Shown: positions 38,905 through 48,883, counted from the first letter of the stretch. The stretch is 64,000 nt of DNA from Colwellia sp. C2M11 (GCF_018860915.1 NZ_JAHKQD010000007.1:62001-126000); one strand, 5' to 3'. The notes: a model not told the origin generated them from the sequence alone. Program-made: numbers and translations.

Positions 38905-40488
38905 TTACCAAGAAGCTGCATTTGCTTGTGCCATATCATAACGCCAGCTTTCAGGCATACTAACGTCTTCTAATAAGCTATTCGCTTTAATGGTAGGATA
39001 AAGCTGCTCATAACTTTTAATATTTATTCCTTCAACTCTACGGTTTAAGTGTTTAGGCTCAAGTTCATCGACACCGTTCAAACCAGCAGCCCCAACTAAC
39101 TCAACTAAATTTTTAACCGTTTCACGTTGAAAGTTAGCAACACGTTGCGCTTTATTGGTCACAATAATTGCTTTATTTCGAGATGGATTTTGCGTTGCTA
39201 TTCCTGTTGGACAATTATCTGTATTACAAGTACGTGCTTGAATACAACCTAAAGATAGCATCATGCCACGAGCAGAGTTCACTGTATCTGCACCTAAAGC
39301 CATTGCTCTTAATATATGAAATGCTGAAAACATTTTACCTGACGCAATAATACGCATTTTGTCTCTAAGGCCAAACCCTATCAACGCATTATTTACAAAG
39401 ATCAATGCATCCTTTATCGGTGTACCTACCGAATTTGTCATTTCAGTTGGTGCTGCACCAGTACCGCCTTCACCACCATCAACGGTAATAAAATCAGGGG
39501 TAATACCCGTTGCTATCATCGCTTTACAAATAGCTAAAAATTCGTCACGTCGGCCTATACACAATTTAAATCCTATCGGTTTTCCATCCGATAACTCTCT
39601 TAACGTTTTAACAAAAAGCAATAACTCTGTTGGTGTTGAAAAAGCGCTATGTGCTGGCGGTGAAACAACATCAAATCCCATAGGAACATGACGAATGGCC
39701 GCTATTTCTTCAGTTAACTTAGCCGCAGGTAAAATACCACCATGGCCTGGTTTTGCCCCCTGAGAAAGTTTAATTTCTATCATTTTTACAACATCTTTAG
39801 TGGCATTTCTTCTGAATGTTTCAGGATTAAAATTGCCTGCTTCATTACGACAACCAAAATATCCGGTACCAATTTGCCAAACAATATCTCCACCATGTTC
39901 TAAATGATAAGGACTCATACTTCCTTCGCCGGTATTATGTGAAAAACCGCCAATTTTAGCGCCCCGGTTGAGTGACATAATGGCATTTTTACTTAATGCA
40001 CCGTAACTCATCGCAGAAATATTAAGCACAGAAGACATATAGGGTTTGGAGCAATCAGGACCACCAAACTTAACACGAGGGTCAAAATTAGTAAGATGTT
40101 TAGGTTGCATTGAATGATTTACCCACTCATAACCCGCACGATTAACATCAAAAATAGTACCGAATGGTCTTGTATCCCTATCACCTTTAGCGCGTTGATA
40201 AACTAACGATCTAAATTCTCGAGAAATAGGTGTTCCACTCGTATCAGACTCAACAAAATATTGTTGAATTTCTGGCCTAACAGATTCTAGTAAATATCTA
40301 AACCGCCCAAATACCGGATATAAGCGACGAATAGATTGTTTTGTTTGTAATATGTCGTATAAACCAATTAAGTTTATCGGGCCTAAAATAACCAAGGCCC
40401 ACAACCAATTGGTAGAGATCATAGATAGACCAATTAATAATATAATTGATGTAAACATGAATGCGATGAACATTTGACGCATAGTCAT
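38905..40488 (-). CDS. FMN-binding glutamate synthase-family membrane protein
   Basis: 527 residues. Two N-terminal helices (about 5-20 and 25-45) are followed by a GltB-type FMN barrel. GGEGGTGAAP, the Fe-S cluster segment CIQARTCNTDNCPTGIAT and PGHGGILP are all present, so the barrel should bind FMN and an Fe-S cluster. It lacks the amidotransferase domain of true GOGAT, and the physiological reaction of these stand-alone proteins is not established. The start chosen is ATG 40488 (MTMRQMF) with AGAGGA upstream; a TTG at 40548 would add 20 polar residues. Confidence 0.85.
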   Translation of the reverse strand: MTMRQMFIAFMFTSIILLIGLSMISTNWLWALVILGPINLIGLYDILQTKQSIRRLYPVFGRFRYLLESVRPEIQQYFVESDTSGTPISREFRSLVYQRAKGDRDTRPFGTIFDVNRAGYEWVNHSMQPKHLTNFDPRVKFGGPDCSKPYMSSVLNISAMSYGALSKNAIMSLNRGAKIGGFSHNTGEGSMSPYHLEHGGDIVWQIGTGYFGCRNEAGNFNPETFRRNATKDVVKMIEIKLSQGAKPGHGGILPAAKLTEEIAAIRHVPMGFDVVSPPAHSAFSTPTELLLFVKTLRELSDGKPIGFKLCIGRRDEFLAICKAMIATGITPDFITVDGGEGGTGAAPTEMTNSVGTPIKDALIFVNNALIGFGLRDKMRIIASGKMFSAFHILRAMALGADTVNSARGMMLSLGCIQARTCNTDNCPTGIATQNPSRNKAIIVTNKAQRVANFQRETVKNLVELVGAAGLNGVDELEPKHLNRRVEGINIKSYEQLYPTIKANSLLEDVSMPESWRYDMAQANAASW

Positions 40489-40711
40489 GGAGTAAGGTTC
40501 CTCTTTTATAAATTTTATGTAATTATTTATTTCACGGTTATAAGACAAGCCGTTAGATAATAAAATTTCACAATAAAAGAGTATTGCTAAGTAGTATTAC
40601 TTCATTAGCGATGCAAATAAAAAATACTACTTATAATTCAATAATATAAAAACATAGCAAAACTAACTAAATATTTATATTTATCCCCCTAGATGTCACT
40701 AAAGAAAACTA

Positions 40712-41953
40712 TTATTGATTTTGATTGTTAAGTTTTTTTTGTGCTTTTGACTTAATTTTTAACAATTTAATTTTGGCGCCATACCAATCAGCCATTGGCG
40801 CTGCTGCAATACCGTGTATCAAAGTGCTTATCCACACAGCATTAATCGCTACTATTAATATTGAATGCCCATACTCTCCAATAATATCTTTAGAAATAAT
40901 TAGCGCAAATAGTGCAGTTGCCAGCCCTCTCGGACCAAAAAACCCCATAAATACCCGCGTTAATGTTTTGGCTTTTGTACCAAGCAATGATAAGTAAATA
41001 GCTAGAGGACGAACAATAAATATACTGACCAAAATATAACCTACAACCGGCAATGTTAAGTGCTCTATAGCAGATGGAAGCAGTCCTAAGCCAATAATAA
41101 CAAACGATGTCCATATTAATATTTGCCCTTCACTTTCAGTAAATTGATAAATGAAGCGACAATGCCCTTTTACAATATGACCAAAAACTAAACCAGCAAC
41201 AAAAGAAGCAATAAAACCATTACCGCCCAGTAAACTAGCCATTACGTATGATATACCAGTCAGAGCTAAAACACCGATCCCTTCATACACACTTGAGGTT
41301 ATTTGTTTTGCTTCTGAATATAAAAATAAACGACCACTTAACCAACCCATTAATAAACCAACAAAGATACCGACAAATATTTGATTAAAGCCAAACATTA
41401 ACCAAGATGTCCCATTTGCTTCAGAGCCAATTTCCATAGCAACTATGCTGGCAAAAAATAGAATAATGGGTAATGCGAGTCCATCATTTAAGCCACTTTC
41501 AACTGATAAGCTTTGTCGCTCATTTGTAGGCACACTTTCATTACTAATAACCGCTTGCCCTAAAGCAGCATCAGTAGGTGCTAAAATAGCAGCAATTAAG
41601 GCTAACATTGGCCAAGGCCACTCTGGAAAAAATAAGTAAGCAAAGCCGGTACCAATCAAAATGCTCAATGGAAGACCTAGCAATAACATCCTCAAAGGCC
41701 AAGTATTCTGCCTTTTTAATCTACGTAAGTTAATTTGTGAAGCATCTAAGAAGAGTAATACTACAAGCGATATTTCAGCGATCAAATACACAGTTTCATG
41801 CGCATCTTCTACATGAATCAAGCCTAGTTGAGACACGATAAATCCCATACCCAAAAATACCATTGGTGCGGTGATAATAGTTGTCGATAATTTTTTTGCC
41901 AGCATAGCGTAAGTGCTAACGGCAAAAAGAAGAATGAGTAATCCGATTTCCAT
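40712..41953 (-). CDS. CPA1-type Na+(K+)/H+ antiporter
   Basis: 413 residues with about twelve helices, NhaP/CPA1 family. Conserved elements include APTDAALGQAV, the transport-site-type ESGLNDGLALP, and FFGPRGLATALFAL near the C-terminus. It exchanges Na+ or K+ for H+ across the inner membrane, useful in a marine cell. Monocistronic; the buf operon terminator lies immediately upstream. Confidence 0.88.
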   Translation of the reverse strand: MEIGLLILLFAVSTYAMLAKKLSTTIITAPMVFLGMGFIVSQLGLIHVEDAHETVYLIAEISLVVLLFLDASQINLRRLKRQNTWPLRMLLLGLPLSILIGTGFAYLFFPEWPWPMLALIAAILAPTDAALGQAVISNESVPTNERQSLSVESGLNDGLALPIILFFASIVAMEIGSEANGTSWLMFGFNQIFVGIFVGLLMGWLSGRLFLYSEAKQITSSVYEGIGVLALTGISYVMASLLGGNGFIASFVAGLVFGHIVKGHCRFIYQFTESEGQILIWTSFVIIGLGLLPSAIEHLTLPVVGYILVSIFIVRPLAIYLSLLGTKAKTLTRVFMGFFGPRGLATALFALIISKDIIGEYGHSILIVAINAVWISTLIHGIAAAPMADWYGAKIKLLKIKSKAQKKLNNQNQ

Positions 41954-42073
41954 TGGAAGTTCCTATTGAGTGAACGAGGGCTTTGATAACCCCGCGAATA
42001 ATAGACATTATTAAAAAGTCAACCTAAGTGAATGGCTTTATTAATTATTGTGTTTAATCATTAACTTTTATTT

Positions 42074-42105
42074 AAAAAATAACCGGCTCATGGCCGGTTA
42101 TTTTT
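42074..42105 (-). terminator. rho-independent terminator of the buf operon
   Basis: AAAAATAACCGGC (42075-42087) and GCCGGTTATTTTT (42093-42105) form a perfect 13-bp stem with a 5-nt loop, giving a U-tract on the minus strand and a symmetrical one on the plus. It is 31 bp past the doxX stop. Confidence 0.9.
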
Positions 42106-42136
42106 GCTACTTAGTTTACATACGTTAATTTAATCA

Positions 42137-42685
42137 TTAATACGTTGTGGTACGTTTAGCATCTAAGCCAAGAAACTTATCGACAGATAAGAAACCTGGG
42201 CCACGTGCAAAAACGACTAATAATGAAGCTGCCCACCAAGAAGCAGGATTAATCCAATGATCTAAGGTTGGAAAAACCGCAAGCTGAATAAACATTGTCA
42301 TACCAATAAGGCCTAATGCTGCAAAACGAGAAAATAAACCGATAATTAATAATATTGGTAGCACAACCTCAACCACACCTGCCACAACAGCAAGTAATTC
42401 AATTATTGTTACGGTAAGTGAGCCATCTACATAGTCTAATGTTTGAGGATCACAAAGAAGTAATGCGCCATCCCTTATTGGATCTGGACAAAAAAATTCA
42501 TATTTAAATAGGTCATATTTATCAACATTAAATTGTAAAAAACCATCCCATTTACTTAATCCTGAATCGAGAAATACTTTTGCAACCATAAAACGAATAG
42601 ATAATAACGCTAAAGGCTCTAGAAACCTTGATAACTGTTCACCCATTTGTACGTACAATAACTGTAGTTTTTTTACCATGCTCAT
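42137..42685 (-). CDS. DoxX-family membrane protein of the buf operon
   Basis: 182 residues with about four helices, DoxX/TQO-small-subunit-like. A conserved RFMVAKVFLDSGLSKWDG lies near the N-terminus and PASWWAASLLVVFARGPGFLSVD near the end. DoxX genes commonly close bufferin operons, where a quinone-linked or membrane redox role is suspected but unproven. It is 35 bp downstream of bufC and 31 bp before a strong terminator. AAGGAA lies 8 bases before the ATG. Confidence 0.85.
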   Translation of the reverse strand: MSMVKKLQLLYVQMGEQLSRFLEPLALLSIRFMVAKVFLDSGLSKWDGFLQFNVDKYDLFKYEFFCPDPIRDGALLLCDPQTLDYVDGSLTVTIIELLAVVAGVVEVVLPILLIIGLFSRFAALGLIGMTMFIQLAVFPTLDHWINPASWWAASLLVVFARGPGFLSVDKFLGLDAKRTTTY

Positions 42686-42720
42686 GTTTTTTTCCTTATC
42701 TTACTTATTATTTATATTTT

Positions 42721-43548
42721 TTAATTACTGTTAATTTCTAATAACTCATTTTGTAAGCAAGCAGTAAAAGCATCACTTACTTCAAAGTTTTCATCTAGCG
42801 TAATAGCGGCATCAAAAGCCTCCCCCAAAGTTCTACCTTTACCTTGTAGAGCTTGCATAAGTGCAACCTCAGCAATAGACAGTAAACGGGCTTGTACTCC
42901 ACCTTGTAAACGCCATAACATTACAAAAACATCTATTGATGATCTGTCTGTAATAGCATCATTATTATTTTTTTTTAGTGATATCCATTCAGAAAAAGCA
43001 TCCTTTTTTACATGTACCAACAACACACTCGGATTAAGCTTTACATTAAGTTCAGTAAACTCAATTTCTTGCTCAATTAAATCGGTAACATACTCTATGG
43101 TTAATGTTTCATTAGAATCAGCACTCATTAAACTCATTAGCCATGCGTAGTCTAAATACGCAATATCAGCTAAGTTAACGTATAAGTCGGCAGAAAAGTT
43201 CTGTGCTACAGTCAACCCAACCTTATCACTACTTTCAAATTCAAACTCTTTAAGCAGGTCGATAATAAAGTCAGGGAAATTTTTTCCGTATCCAACTAAG
43301 GTACCTTGCTCTGGTGGAAAATGGTCAACATAAAGTCGCGCCATTTTTCTAAAATCATCATTGCCCAATTTTTTTTCACACATAGGAAAATTAGCAGCTA
43401 AGGCATCAACACAACCTTTATAAAACCCATTACGATAAACAGCCATTCGTTCAAGGTGCGCTGAATTTTCACAAAAAGGTGCCATAACACTGAGATCACC
43501 ATGACGTAAATAACGCGAAAAAGCATCGATATATTGATTGCTATTCAT
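42721..43548 (-). CDS. bufC: BufC-like DUF2063 partner protein
   Basis: 275 residues. The N-terminal DUF2063 domain (FSRYLRHGDLS, LERMAVYRNGFYKGCVDALAANFPMC, YVDHFPPEQGTLVGYG) acts as the substrate-recognition partner of MNIO enzymes in bufferin and TglHI-type systems. The C-terminal half is a RiPP-recognition-like domain with little visible homology. The start chosen is ATG 43548, with GAGGTG 9 bases upstream; it overlaps bufB by 8 bp. A start at 43575 would be inside bufB with no site. Confidence 0.88.
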   Translation of the reverse strand: MNSNQYIDAFSRYLRHGDLSVMAPFCENSAHLERMAVYRNGFYKGCVDALAANFPMCEKKLGNDDFRKMARLYVDHFPPEQGTLVGYGKNFPDFIIDLLKEFEFESSDKVGLTVAQNFSADLYVNLADIAYLDYAWLMSLMSADSNETLTIEYVTDLIEQEIEFTELNVKLNPSVLLVHVKKDAFSEWISLKKNNNDAITDRSSIDVFVMLWRLQGGVQARLLSIAEVALMQALQGKGRTLGEAFDAAITLDENFEVSDAFTACLQNELLEINSN

Positions 43549-44500
43549 TACTGAGCACCTCATTACCAGCTGCATTGACGTTTCTTAGTACCTTGTCTTG
43601 CTCTAAATAGTTTTGAGCTATTTGGCGTTCCTTCATAAGCTCTGTAAATGATGGAATATTCGCATCTCGTTCAACCAATACAGGCGTATGACCAAATAAC
43701 CCTAACGCTTGTTCCAACAACTTCCACACCGGTGGTGCTACTGCTGCTGCATGACTGTCAATTAATAATGATTGACCCAGGGTAGGATCGGGATCGTGCC
43801 CTGCAATATGAATTTCACCAACAAGCTCTGCTGGTATCTGTTTTAGATAGTTTAATGCATCAATACCTGTATTTTTACTGCTGATATATAAATTATTAAT
43901 ATCAATAAGCAAGCCACAACCTGATCGCCTAGCAGCCTCAACTAAAAATTGAGGTTCATCCATATCACTTATAAAATCTAAATAGTTACTTGGATTTTCA
44001 ATTAAAATAGACCGACCAATACCTGACTGATAACAATCAACACCATCAATTAATGATTGCAGTGCATCTTGTGTTCGAGGCAAAGGCATTAAATCGGCAA
44101 AATACTTACCATCTGACTTAGACCATACTGCATGCTCTGATACTAAAATAGGTTGAAATTCATTAATCAATGCTTTTACTTGCTTAGTATGGGCAGCCAT
44201 GGCTTTATGATCAGAGCCTAGCGAACCACCAACCCCATGAAAACTGATGTTATGGTTTTCACGAACTGCTCGTAAATAGTTTAAGCGTGGGCCACCTGCA
44301 ACAAAATAATTTTCGGTATGTACCTCAAACCAAAGATTATGATTTACTGATGGTGCTTGCACAGGTAGCGATAAAATATCATCAAGATGTTCAGGTTTTA
44401 GACTTAAGCCTGCACCTAATTTATCCCCAGCAATAGTATGCTGAGGAAAATTTTCTTGGGAATAATATAAATTATTAGCCTTCAAGTGAGCCTGTTCCAT
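43541..44500 (-). CDS. bufB: BufB-like DUF692 (MNIO) multinuclear iron oxidative enzyme
   Basis: 319-residue TIM-barrel protein of the DUF692/MNIO family, which uses two or three irons to modify cysteines of peptide substrates. Visible ligand-rich motifs are [48 protein letters not shown] and LVERDANIP. In bufferin systems the enzyme converts precursor cysteines to thiooxazole-type groups. The start overlaps the end of bufA by 26 bp and the stop overlaps bufC by 8 bp, so the three are tightly coupled. Confidence 0.92.
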   Translation of the reverse strand: MEQAHLKANNLYYSQENFPQHTIAGDKLGAGLSLKPEHLDDILSLPVQAPSVNHNLWFEVHTENYFVAGGPRLNYLRAVRENHNISFHGVGGSLGSDHKAMAAHTKQVKALINEFQPILVSEHAVWSKSDGKYFADLMPLPRTQDALQSLIDGVDCYQSGIGRSILIENPSNYLDFISDMDEPQFLVEAARRSGCGLLIDINNLYISSKNTGIDALNYLKQIPAELVGEIHIAGHDPDPTLGQSLLIDSHAAAVAPPVWKLLEQALGLFGHTPVLVERDANIPSFTELMKERQIAQNYLEQDKVLRNVNAAGNEVLSNE

Positions 44501-44822
44501 TCGGCGTTACAATTGATTCACATGTTCCCTTAGGTGAATATGTCCAGGCATTCGCCTGGAAGTCTGACGTTGAAGTACCTTCACAACTAGTACCCGCGCC
44601 CGCTTTACAATCATTTTCACCCGCTAAAGCAATACCAAAGCATTTATCTTTACGGCCACGAACTTTATCACCAGCTAACCATTTAGTAAGTTGCTCTTGT
44701 ACTTTTGGTGATGCACCATCTGCAATTTTTAATTGGCTATTTGGACCTGCCATTGCACCTGTACTTAATACTGCTACTGATGCGCCCACTAATAAAGCTT
44801 TAGTTAAATTTACTTTTTTCAT
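44475..44822 (-). CDS. bufA: DUF2282 bufferin precursor, operon copy
   Basis: 115-residue secreted RiPP precursor: signal peptide, then four cysteines (C61, C71, C79 and C103 by position in the chain) in [17 protein letters not shown] and GTCES. First gene of bufA-bufB-bufC-doxX. AGGAG lies 8 bases before the ATG. By analogy to published bufferins the modified product would chelate copper in the periplasm. The first about 210 nt differ from the orphan copy at one base, while the last about 137 nt differ at thirteen. Confidence 0.88.
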   Translation of the reverse strand: MKKVNLTKALLVGASVAVLSTGAMAGPNSQLKIADGASPKVQEQLTKWLAGDKVRGRKDKCFGIALAGENDCKAGAGTSCEGTSTSDFQANAWTYSPKGTCESIVTPNGTGSLEG

Positions 44823-45406
44823 TTGTATACTCCTGATTTAATTTATTTTTCTTGCTTAATCGAGAGCTATTAATAAAAAGTTAATAACCGTTACCTTCTA
44901 AAAGCAAGTACCTTAAGGATAAGTCATATCCCTGTATTAGCAATTTAAGAGACCTCAACTTGTAACAAATAATTTCAAAAAATTTTTATTAATTGTAATA
45001 ACACTAAAAAAAACCTGTGCAGGTATTTATTAAATTATCTAAAGCCAACGAAAAACGGGGTCTATAATGAATCAGCCTTATTAGCTGCCTTTATCTATAA
45101 CAATTATTAACTATCACTATTTACTATTACCGTTTTGTGAAAATTATTCATTAATACCCTTCTTGTTCATTATTAATTTTTCTACAAATGCTTCAAAGGC
45201 GAGTATTTATTTCGCACACTTTACTGGTTAAATTAAAAGCAACACTAGGTTAAATTTCAACACATAGAAAGTTATTCACATATTTTGAATAAATAATTAC
45301 GGTTTTTCGTTTCTTTTTATACTCATATATTGCTAGGATAGCGCCAACACAGTGTAACTAACACAATTATAAAAAATATAATAAAAAAACCAATAGGGGC
45401 ATGATT
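44823..45406. other. intergenic region, divergent promoters of buf operon and TonB receptor
   Basis: 584 bp of AT-rich DNA. A small palindrome ACCTGTGCAGGT lies at 45013-45024. I cannot identify a Fur box, an ECF-type GTAAC/CGT promoter or a copper-regulator site with confidence. No ORF is supported. Confidence 0.5.
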
Positions 45407-47947
45407 ATGCAAAATTACCGTATAAACACATTAGCACTAGCGATAACATTAGCTATTAGTGCACCAAGTATTGTAAATGCACAAGAGTCACAAGCGCTTA
45501 GTGCTGAAAACCTTGAACGCATTTCTGTATTAGGTTCACGCGTATCTAACCGTACTTCTACAGAATCTTCTTCTCCTATCGATTTAATTGACGCAGATGA
45601 TTTAAACAAAGGCGGTTTTACTGAACTTGGACAAAGTTTACAAGCAACAGCACCATCATTTAACTTTTCTCGTACACAAGTTTCAGATGGCTCTGATTTA
45701 TTCAGACCAGCAACATTGCGAGGCTTACAACCTGATCAAACCTTAGTCTTAATTAACGGCAAACGTCGTCATAACCAGTCTATTTTTGGGCTTAATGGTA
45801 CAGTGGGCGCAGGTGCTGCTGGTACTGATATGAACGCCATTCCACTGACTGCATTAAAAGGTGTTGAAGTATTACGAGATGGCGCTGCAGCACAATATGG
45901 CTCAGACGCTATCGCGGGAGTTATTAACTTATCACTTAATAACTCCACTGGCGTTACCACTGGTTATGTTCAATATGGCGGTACAAGTGAAGGCGATGGA
46001 GATACCCTTTCTACCGGTTTAAACCGTGGTTTTGAGCTGGGCGATAATGGCGGATTTATTAACTTATCACTTGAATACCGTGATGCTGATGGTACTAATC
46101 GTGCTGAGCGCGATACTGGTGGTTCGCTTGACGTAGAGCCTGGAACTTTATCTGACGAAGTACGTTGGGGCCAAGGTAATTCAGCGAGCGAGTTCACTTC
46201 ATTCTTTTATAATATGGCAATTCCTTTTGGCGATAACGAGCTATATTCATTTGGTGGCTACTCTGAGCGTACCGCGTTAGGTAATGGTTTTTACCGTAAC
46301 TTTAACGAAGCATCTAAAAACGTAACACAAGTATACAGCGATGGTTTTTTACCACGCATTTATAATGAAGCAGAAGATACCTCGATTGCGGTAGGTTTAA
46401 AAGGTGATATTAACCCTGACTGGACTTACGATGTTTCAGCAGTATATGGCGAGAACCAATATGATTTTTCTTCTCGTAATACGTTAAATGCCTCTTACGC
46501 TGCCGAGTATTTATTTAATAACCCAGAAGCCAGCGATACTGAAATTGCCGCGAATTCAGGTCCATCTGGCGGTTATTCTGGTGGTTTCAGATTCGATCAA
46601 ACAACGGTTAATCTTGATATTAACGGTATCGTGGATATTGGTCGTAGTGAACCGCTTTATGTATCAGTAGGCGCTGAATATCGTAAAGAAAACTACGAAA
46701 TAGTTGCAGGTGAAGAAGCCTCTTATGCGTGTGGTTTAGCCAATATGGATACCTCATATCCTTCGGTTAACGACCCTGAGCAATTCGCTGAATGTGGTTT
46801 TCAGGCTTATAACGGCTTGCGTCCAGAGGCAACCAACGACAGTGACCGTAACAGTTACGCATTCTATGCAAACGTTGAAACTATGATTAACGATGCTTGG
46901 AACGTTAGCGGTGCACTTCGTTATGAAGATTTCTCTGATGCGGGTGATGACATCATTGGTAAGTTAGCCACTCGTTATGAATTTAACGATGATTTTGCGG
47001 TACGTGCAGCGGTATCAACTGGCTTTAGAGCCCCTTCTCTTCAACAAAGTGGCTACACAGCGTTCACAACGAACTTAGACTCAGACGGAACATTAACGCA
47101 ATCATTCACAGCAACAACAGGCTCAGCATTCCCAAGTGCATTAGGCGTTGATAGTTTAGAGCTTGAAACATCTAAAAACTTAAGTGCTGGTTTTGTTTAT
47201 GATGTAAGTAGCGAATTATCATTAACCGTAGATTTTTACCGTGTAGAGATTAAAGACCGTATCAACTTAGGTAGTTTACTATCTGCTGATGATGTTGCCT
47301 TTAGTGCTGACGCTGTAGCTGCGCTTCAAGCAACAGGTGCTGTACAAGCTAACTACTTCTCAAATTCAGTAGATTCAACAACACAAGGTGTTGATATTAT
47401 TGCGTCATATCGTACCGAGCTTGATGGTGCCAACGTAGCAGTAACATTTGCAGGTAATATCAACGATACAACCATTGATAATGTGAATGCTTCTGAAGGT
47501 ATTCCTGAAACTGTTGCCTTAGATGACCTACAACGTAGCTTCTTAACTGACGGGCAACCGGGCGAGCGTGCAACACTAACCTTCGATTACGGACGTGACG
47601 CCTACATAGCAACACTACGCTTTAATTATTTTGGTGAAACTGATGTTAAATATTTCGGTAATGACCATATTTCATTACCTGGTGAGCTTTCACCAACAGG
47701 ATCGTTTAAACCAACCAGTATCGTAGAATCTGCTGTGCTAGTTGACTTAAATGTTAGCTACAAAATTAACGAAATGTTTTCACTTTCTGTAGGTGCTGAT
47801 AATCTATTTGACGAAACACCAGACGAATTAGGTGAAGACGAAGTACTTAACTTTATCACCAATGGTGCTTTTAAATACCCTGTACGTGCATTGCCTTACG
47901 GCTTTGACGGCAGAACGTATTATGCTAAATTAAGCTTTAGTTTTTAA
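45407..47947 (+). CDS. TonB-dependent outer-membrane receptor
   Basis: 846 residues: a signal peptide (to VNA), a plug domain (about 45-165, with LRGLQPDQTLVLINGKRRH and VEVLRDGAAAQYGSDAIAGVINL) and a 22-strand beta-barrel ending in the aromatic FSF. It belongs to the oligomeric-carbohydrate/unknown-ligand type common in marine Alteromonadales. AGGGG lies 7 bases before ATG 45407; an ATG at 45401 is too close to it. Divergent from the buf operon, which may be chance. Ligand unknown. Confidence 0.9.
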   Translation: MQNYRINTLALAITLAISAPSIVNAQESQALSAENLERISVLGSRVSNRTSTESSSPIDLIDADDLNKGGFTELGQSLQATAPSFNFSRTQVSDGSDLFRPATLRGLQPDQTLVLINGKRRHNQSIFGLNGTVGAGAAGTDMNAIPLTALKGVEVLRDGAAAQYGSDAIAGVINLSLNNSTGVTTGYVQYGGTSEGDGDTLSTGLNRGFELGDNGGFINLSLEYRDADGTNRAERDTGGSLDVEPGTLSDEVRWGQGNSASEFTSFFYNMAIPFGDNELYSFGGYSERTALGNGFYRNFNEASKNVTQVYSDGFLPRIYNEAEDTSIAVGLKGDINPDWTYDVSAVYGENQYDFSSRNTLNASYAAEYLFNNPEASDTEIAANSGPSGGYSGGFRFDQTTVNLDINGIVDIGRSEPLYVSVGAEYRKENYEIVAGEEASYACGLANMDTSYPSVNDPEQFAECGFQAYNGLRPEATNDSDRNSYAFYANVETMINDAWNVSGALRYEDFSDAGDDIIGKLATRYEFNDDFAVRAAVSTGFRAPSLQQSGYTAFTTNLDSDGTLTQSFTATTGSAFPSALGVDSLELETSKNLSAGFVYDVSSELSLTVDFYRVEIKDRINLGSLLSADDVAFSADAVAALQATGAVQANYFSNSVDSTTQGVDIIASYRTELDGANVAVTFAGNINDTTIDNVNASEGIPETVALDDLQRSFLTDGQPGERATLTFDYGRDAYIATLRFNYFGETDVKYFGNDHISLPGELSPTGSFKPTSIVESAVLVDLNVSYKINEMFSLSVGADNLFDETPDELGEDEVLNFITNGAFKYPVRALPYGFDGRTYYAKLSFSF

Positions 47948-47984
47948 TGGCTAACATCACTCATTAAGTCAATAAGGCTCTCTG

Positions 47985-48013
47985 AAAAACGCAGTTAATT
48001 ACTGCGTTTTTTT
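47985..48013 (+). terminator. rho-independent terminator after the TonB receptor gene
   Basis: AAAAACGCAGT (47985-47995) pairs with ACTGCGTTTTT (48001-48011) around TAATT, followed by more T. It is 38 bp past the stop. Confidence 0.92.
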
Positions 48014-48200
48014 ATGCTATTTTTTTGTCCTTTAGTGACAATATTTATTTTGCTAAAACAGACTAAATTACAATAATAATACTTGCATGCTTGTAAATTG
48101 AGCATACAATCGCCATCTTAATAGTAAGCTGATTTGAAGCAGTAAATTATTAAAAACATTTTAATCTCTTAACAACGTATAAGTAACATATAGGACTGAC

Positions 48201-48401
48201 ATGACTAAAAAATCTAAAGCAAAAAACACGGTTAATTCAACCGTAGATACTGGCAGAGGTGTTATCAAACACAATGCACTAGCAGCGATGGTAACGTCTA
48301 AATTATTTAGACCGCAAGTAGTAAAAGCGAAGAAAGGCAAAGGTTCATTTAAGCGTAACAGTAAACATTCAGGACAAGAGTCCTATTTAATCGCCGCTTA
48401 A
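48201..48401 (+). CDS. arfA: alternative ribosome-rescue factor A
   Basis: 66-residue basic protein that rescues ribosomes stalled on mRNAs lacking a stop codon by recruiting RF2. GVIKHNALAAMVTSKLFRPQ and KKGKGSFKRNSKH match the ArfA core (IKDNAIEALLHDPLFRQR and KKGKGSYMRKGKH in E. coli). AGGA lies 6 bases before the ATG. The end of the reading frame is enclosed in hairpins at 48379-48423, which fits known control of arfA through stop-less mRNA that is normally tagged by tmRNA. Confidence 0.88.
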   Translation: MTKKSKAKNTVNSTVDTGRGVIKHNALAAMVTSKLFRPQVVKAKKGKGSFKRNSKHSGQESYLIAA

Positions 48402-48427
48402 ATAGTTGTGATCAAATAGGGCTTTTT
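48379..48427 (+). promoter_or_regulatory. hairpins across the arfA stop codon, terminator/RNase III type
   Basis: AGTCCTATTT (48379-48388) pairs with AAATAGGGCT (48414-48423), one G-U pair, followed by TTTTT: a terminator whose 5' arm lies inside the arfA codons. A competing hairpin uses CTATTTAA (48383-48390) and TTAAATAG (48398-48405), which contains the stop codon. Cleavage or early termination here would give an mRNA without a stop codon. Confidence 0.65.
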
Positions 48428-48500
48428 CAAAGCCAGTAAACAAGTTCAGAATAAACCAACAATAATCCCTCATTAAGATATGCCTTTGACTTTAATTGGC

Positions 48501-48872
48501 TTATGTAGCTATTGTGCCATGAAAATTTAGATATAACGCTTTTAACTTGGGAGGAATAAGTGGCCAACCAATTTCTTTCGTTACCCTACTCGCCTGCCAA
48601 AATAAGTGTTCAACATAATACACATCAATAAATTCGAATTCTTTAGGATGAACATCAATTAACTTTTGTTCCATATAAGATAAATATCTTTGTGCTAATT
48701 CAATATTCCCGTTAGCAAATGCGATACAGGTAGCATCAGCAAAGGCTTCCATTTTTGATGTAGTCATAGATTCGTCTTGATCATCCATCAATAGTTTTAT
48801 TTCAGGAAATGTACAACAGATTTCATTAAGAAAACTTTGTACCACGTCATCATCATTCATTACTAATACCAT
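48501..48872 (-). CDS. small acidic protein, unknown function
   Basis: 123 residues, acidic and mostly helical: FLNEICCTFPEIKLLMDDQ, then FADATCIAFANGNIELAQRYLSYMEQK and YYVEHLFWQASR. The helix-repeat style recalls small cytoplasmic DUF7674-like proteins, but I am not certain of a family. An ATG at 48860 is an alternative start (MNDDDVV). It lies 11 bp downstream of the 47-residue membrane-protein gene, so both are probably one transcript. Confidence 0.7.
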   Translation of the reverse strand: MVLVMNDDDVVQSFLNEICCTFPEIKLLMDDQDESMTTSKMEAFADATCIAFANGNIELAQRYLSYMEQKLIDVHPKEFEFIDVYYVEHLFWQASRVTKEIGWPLIPPKLKALYLNFHGTIAT

Positions 48873-48883
48873 TACTGAAAACT

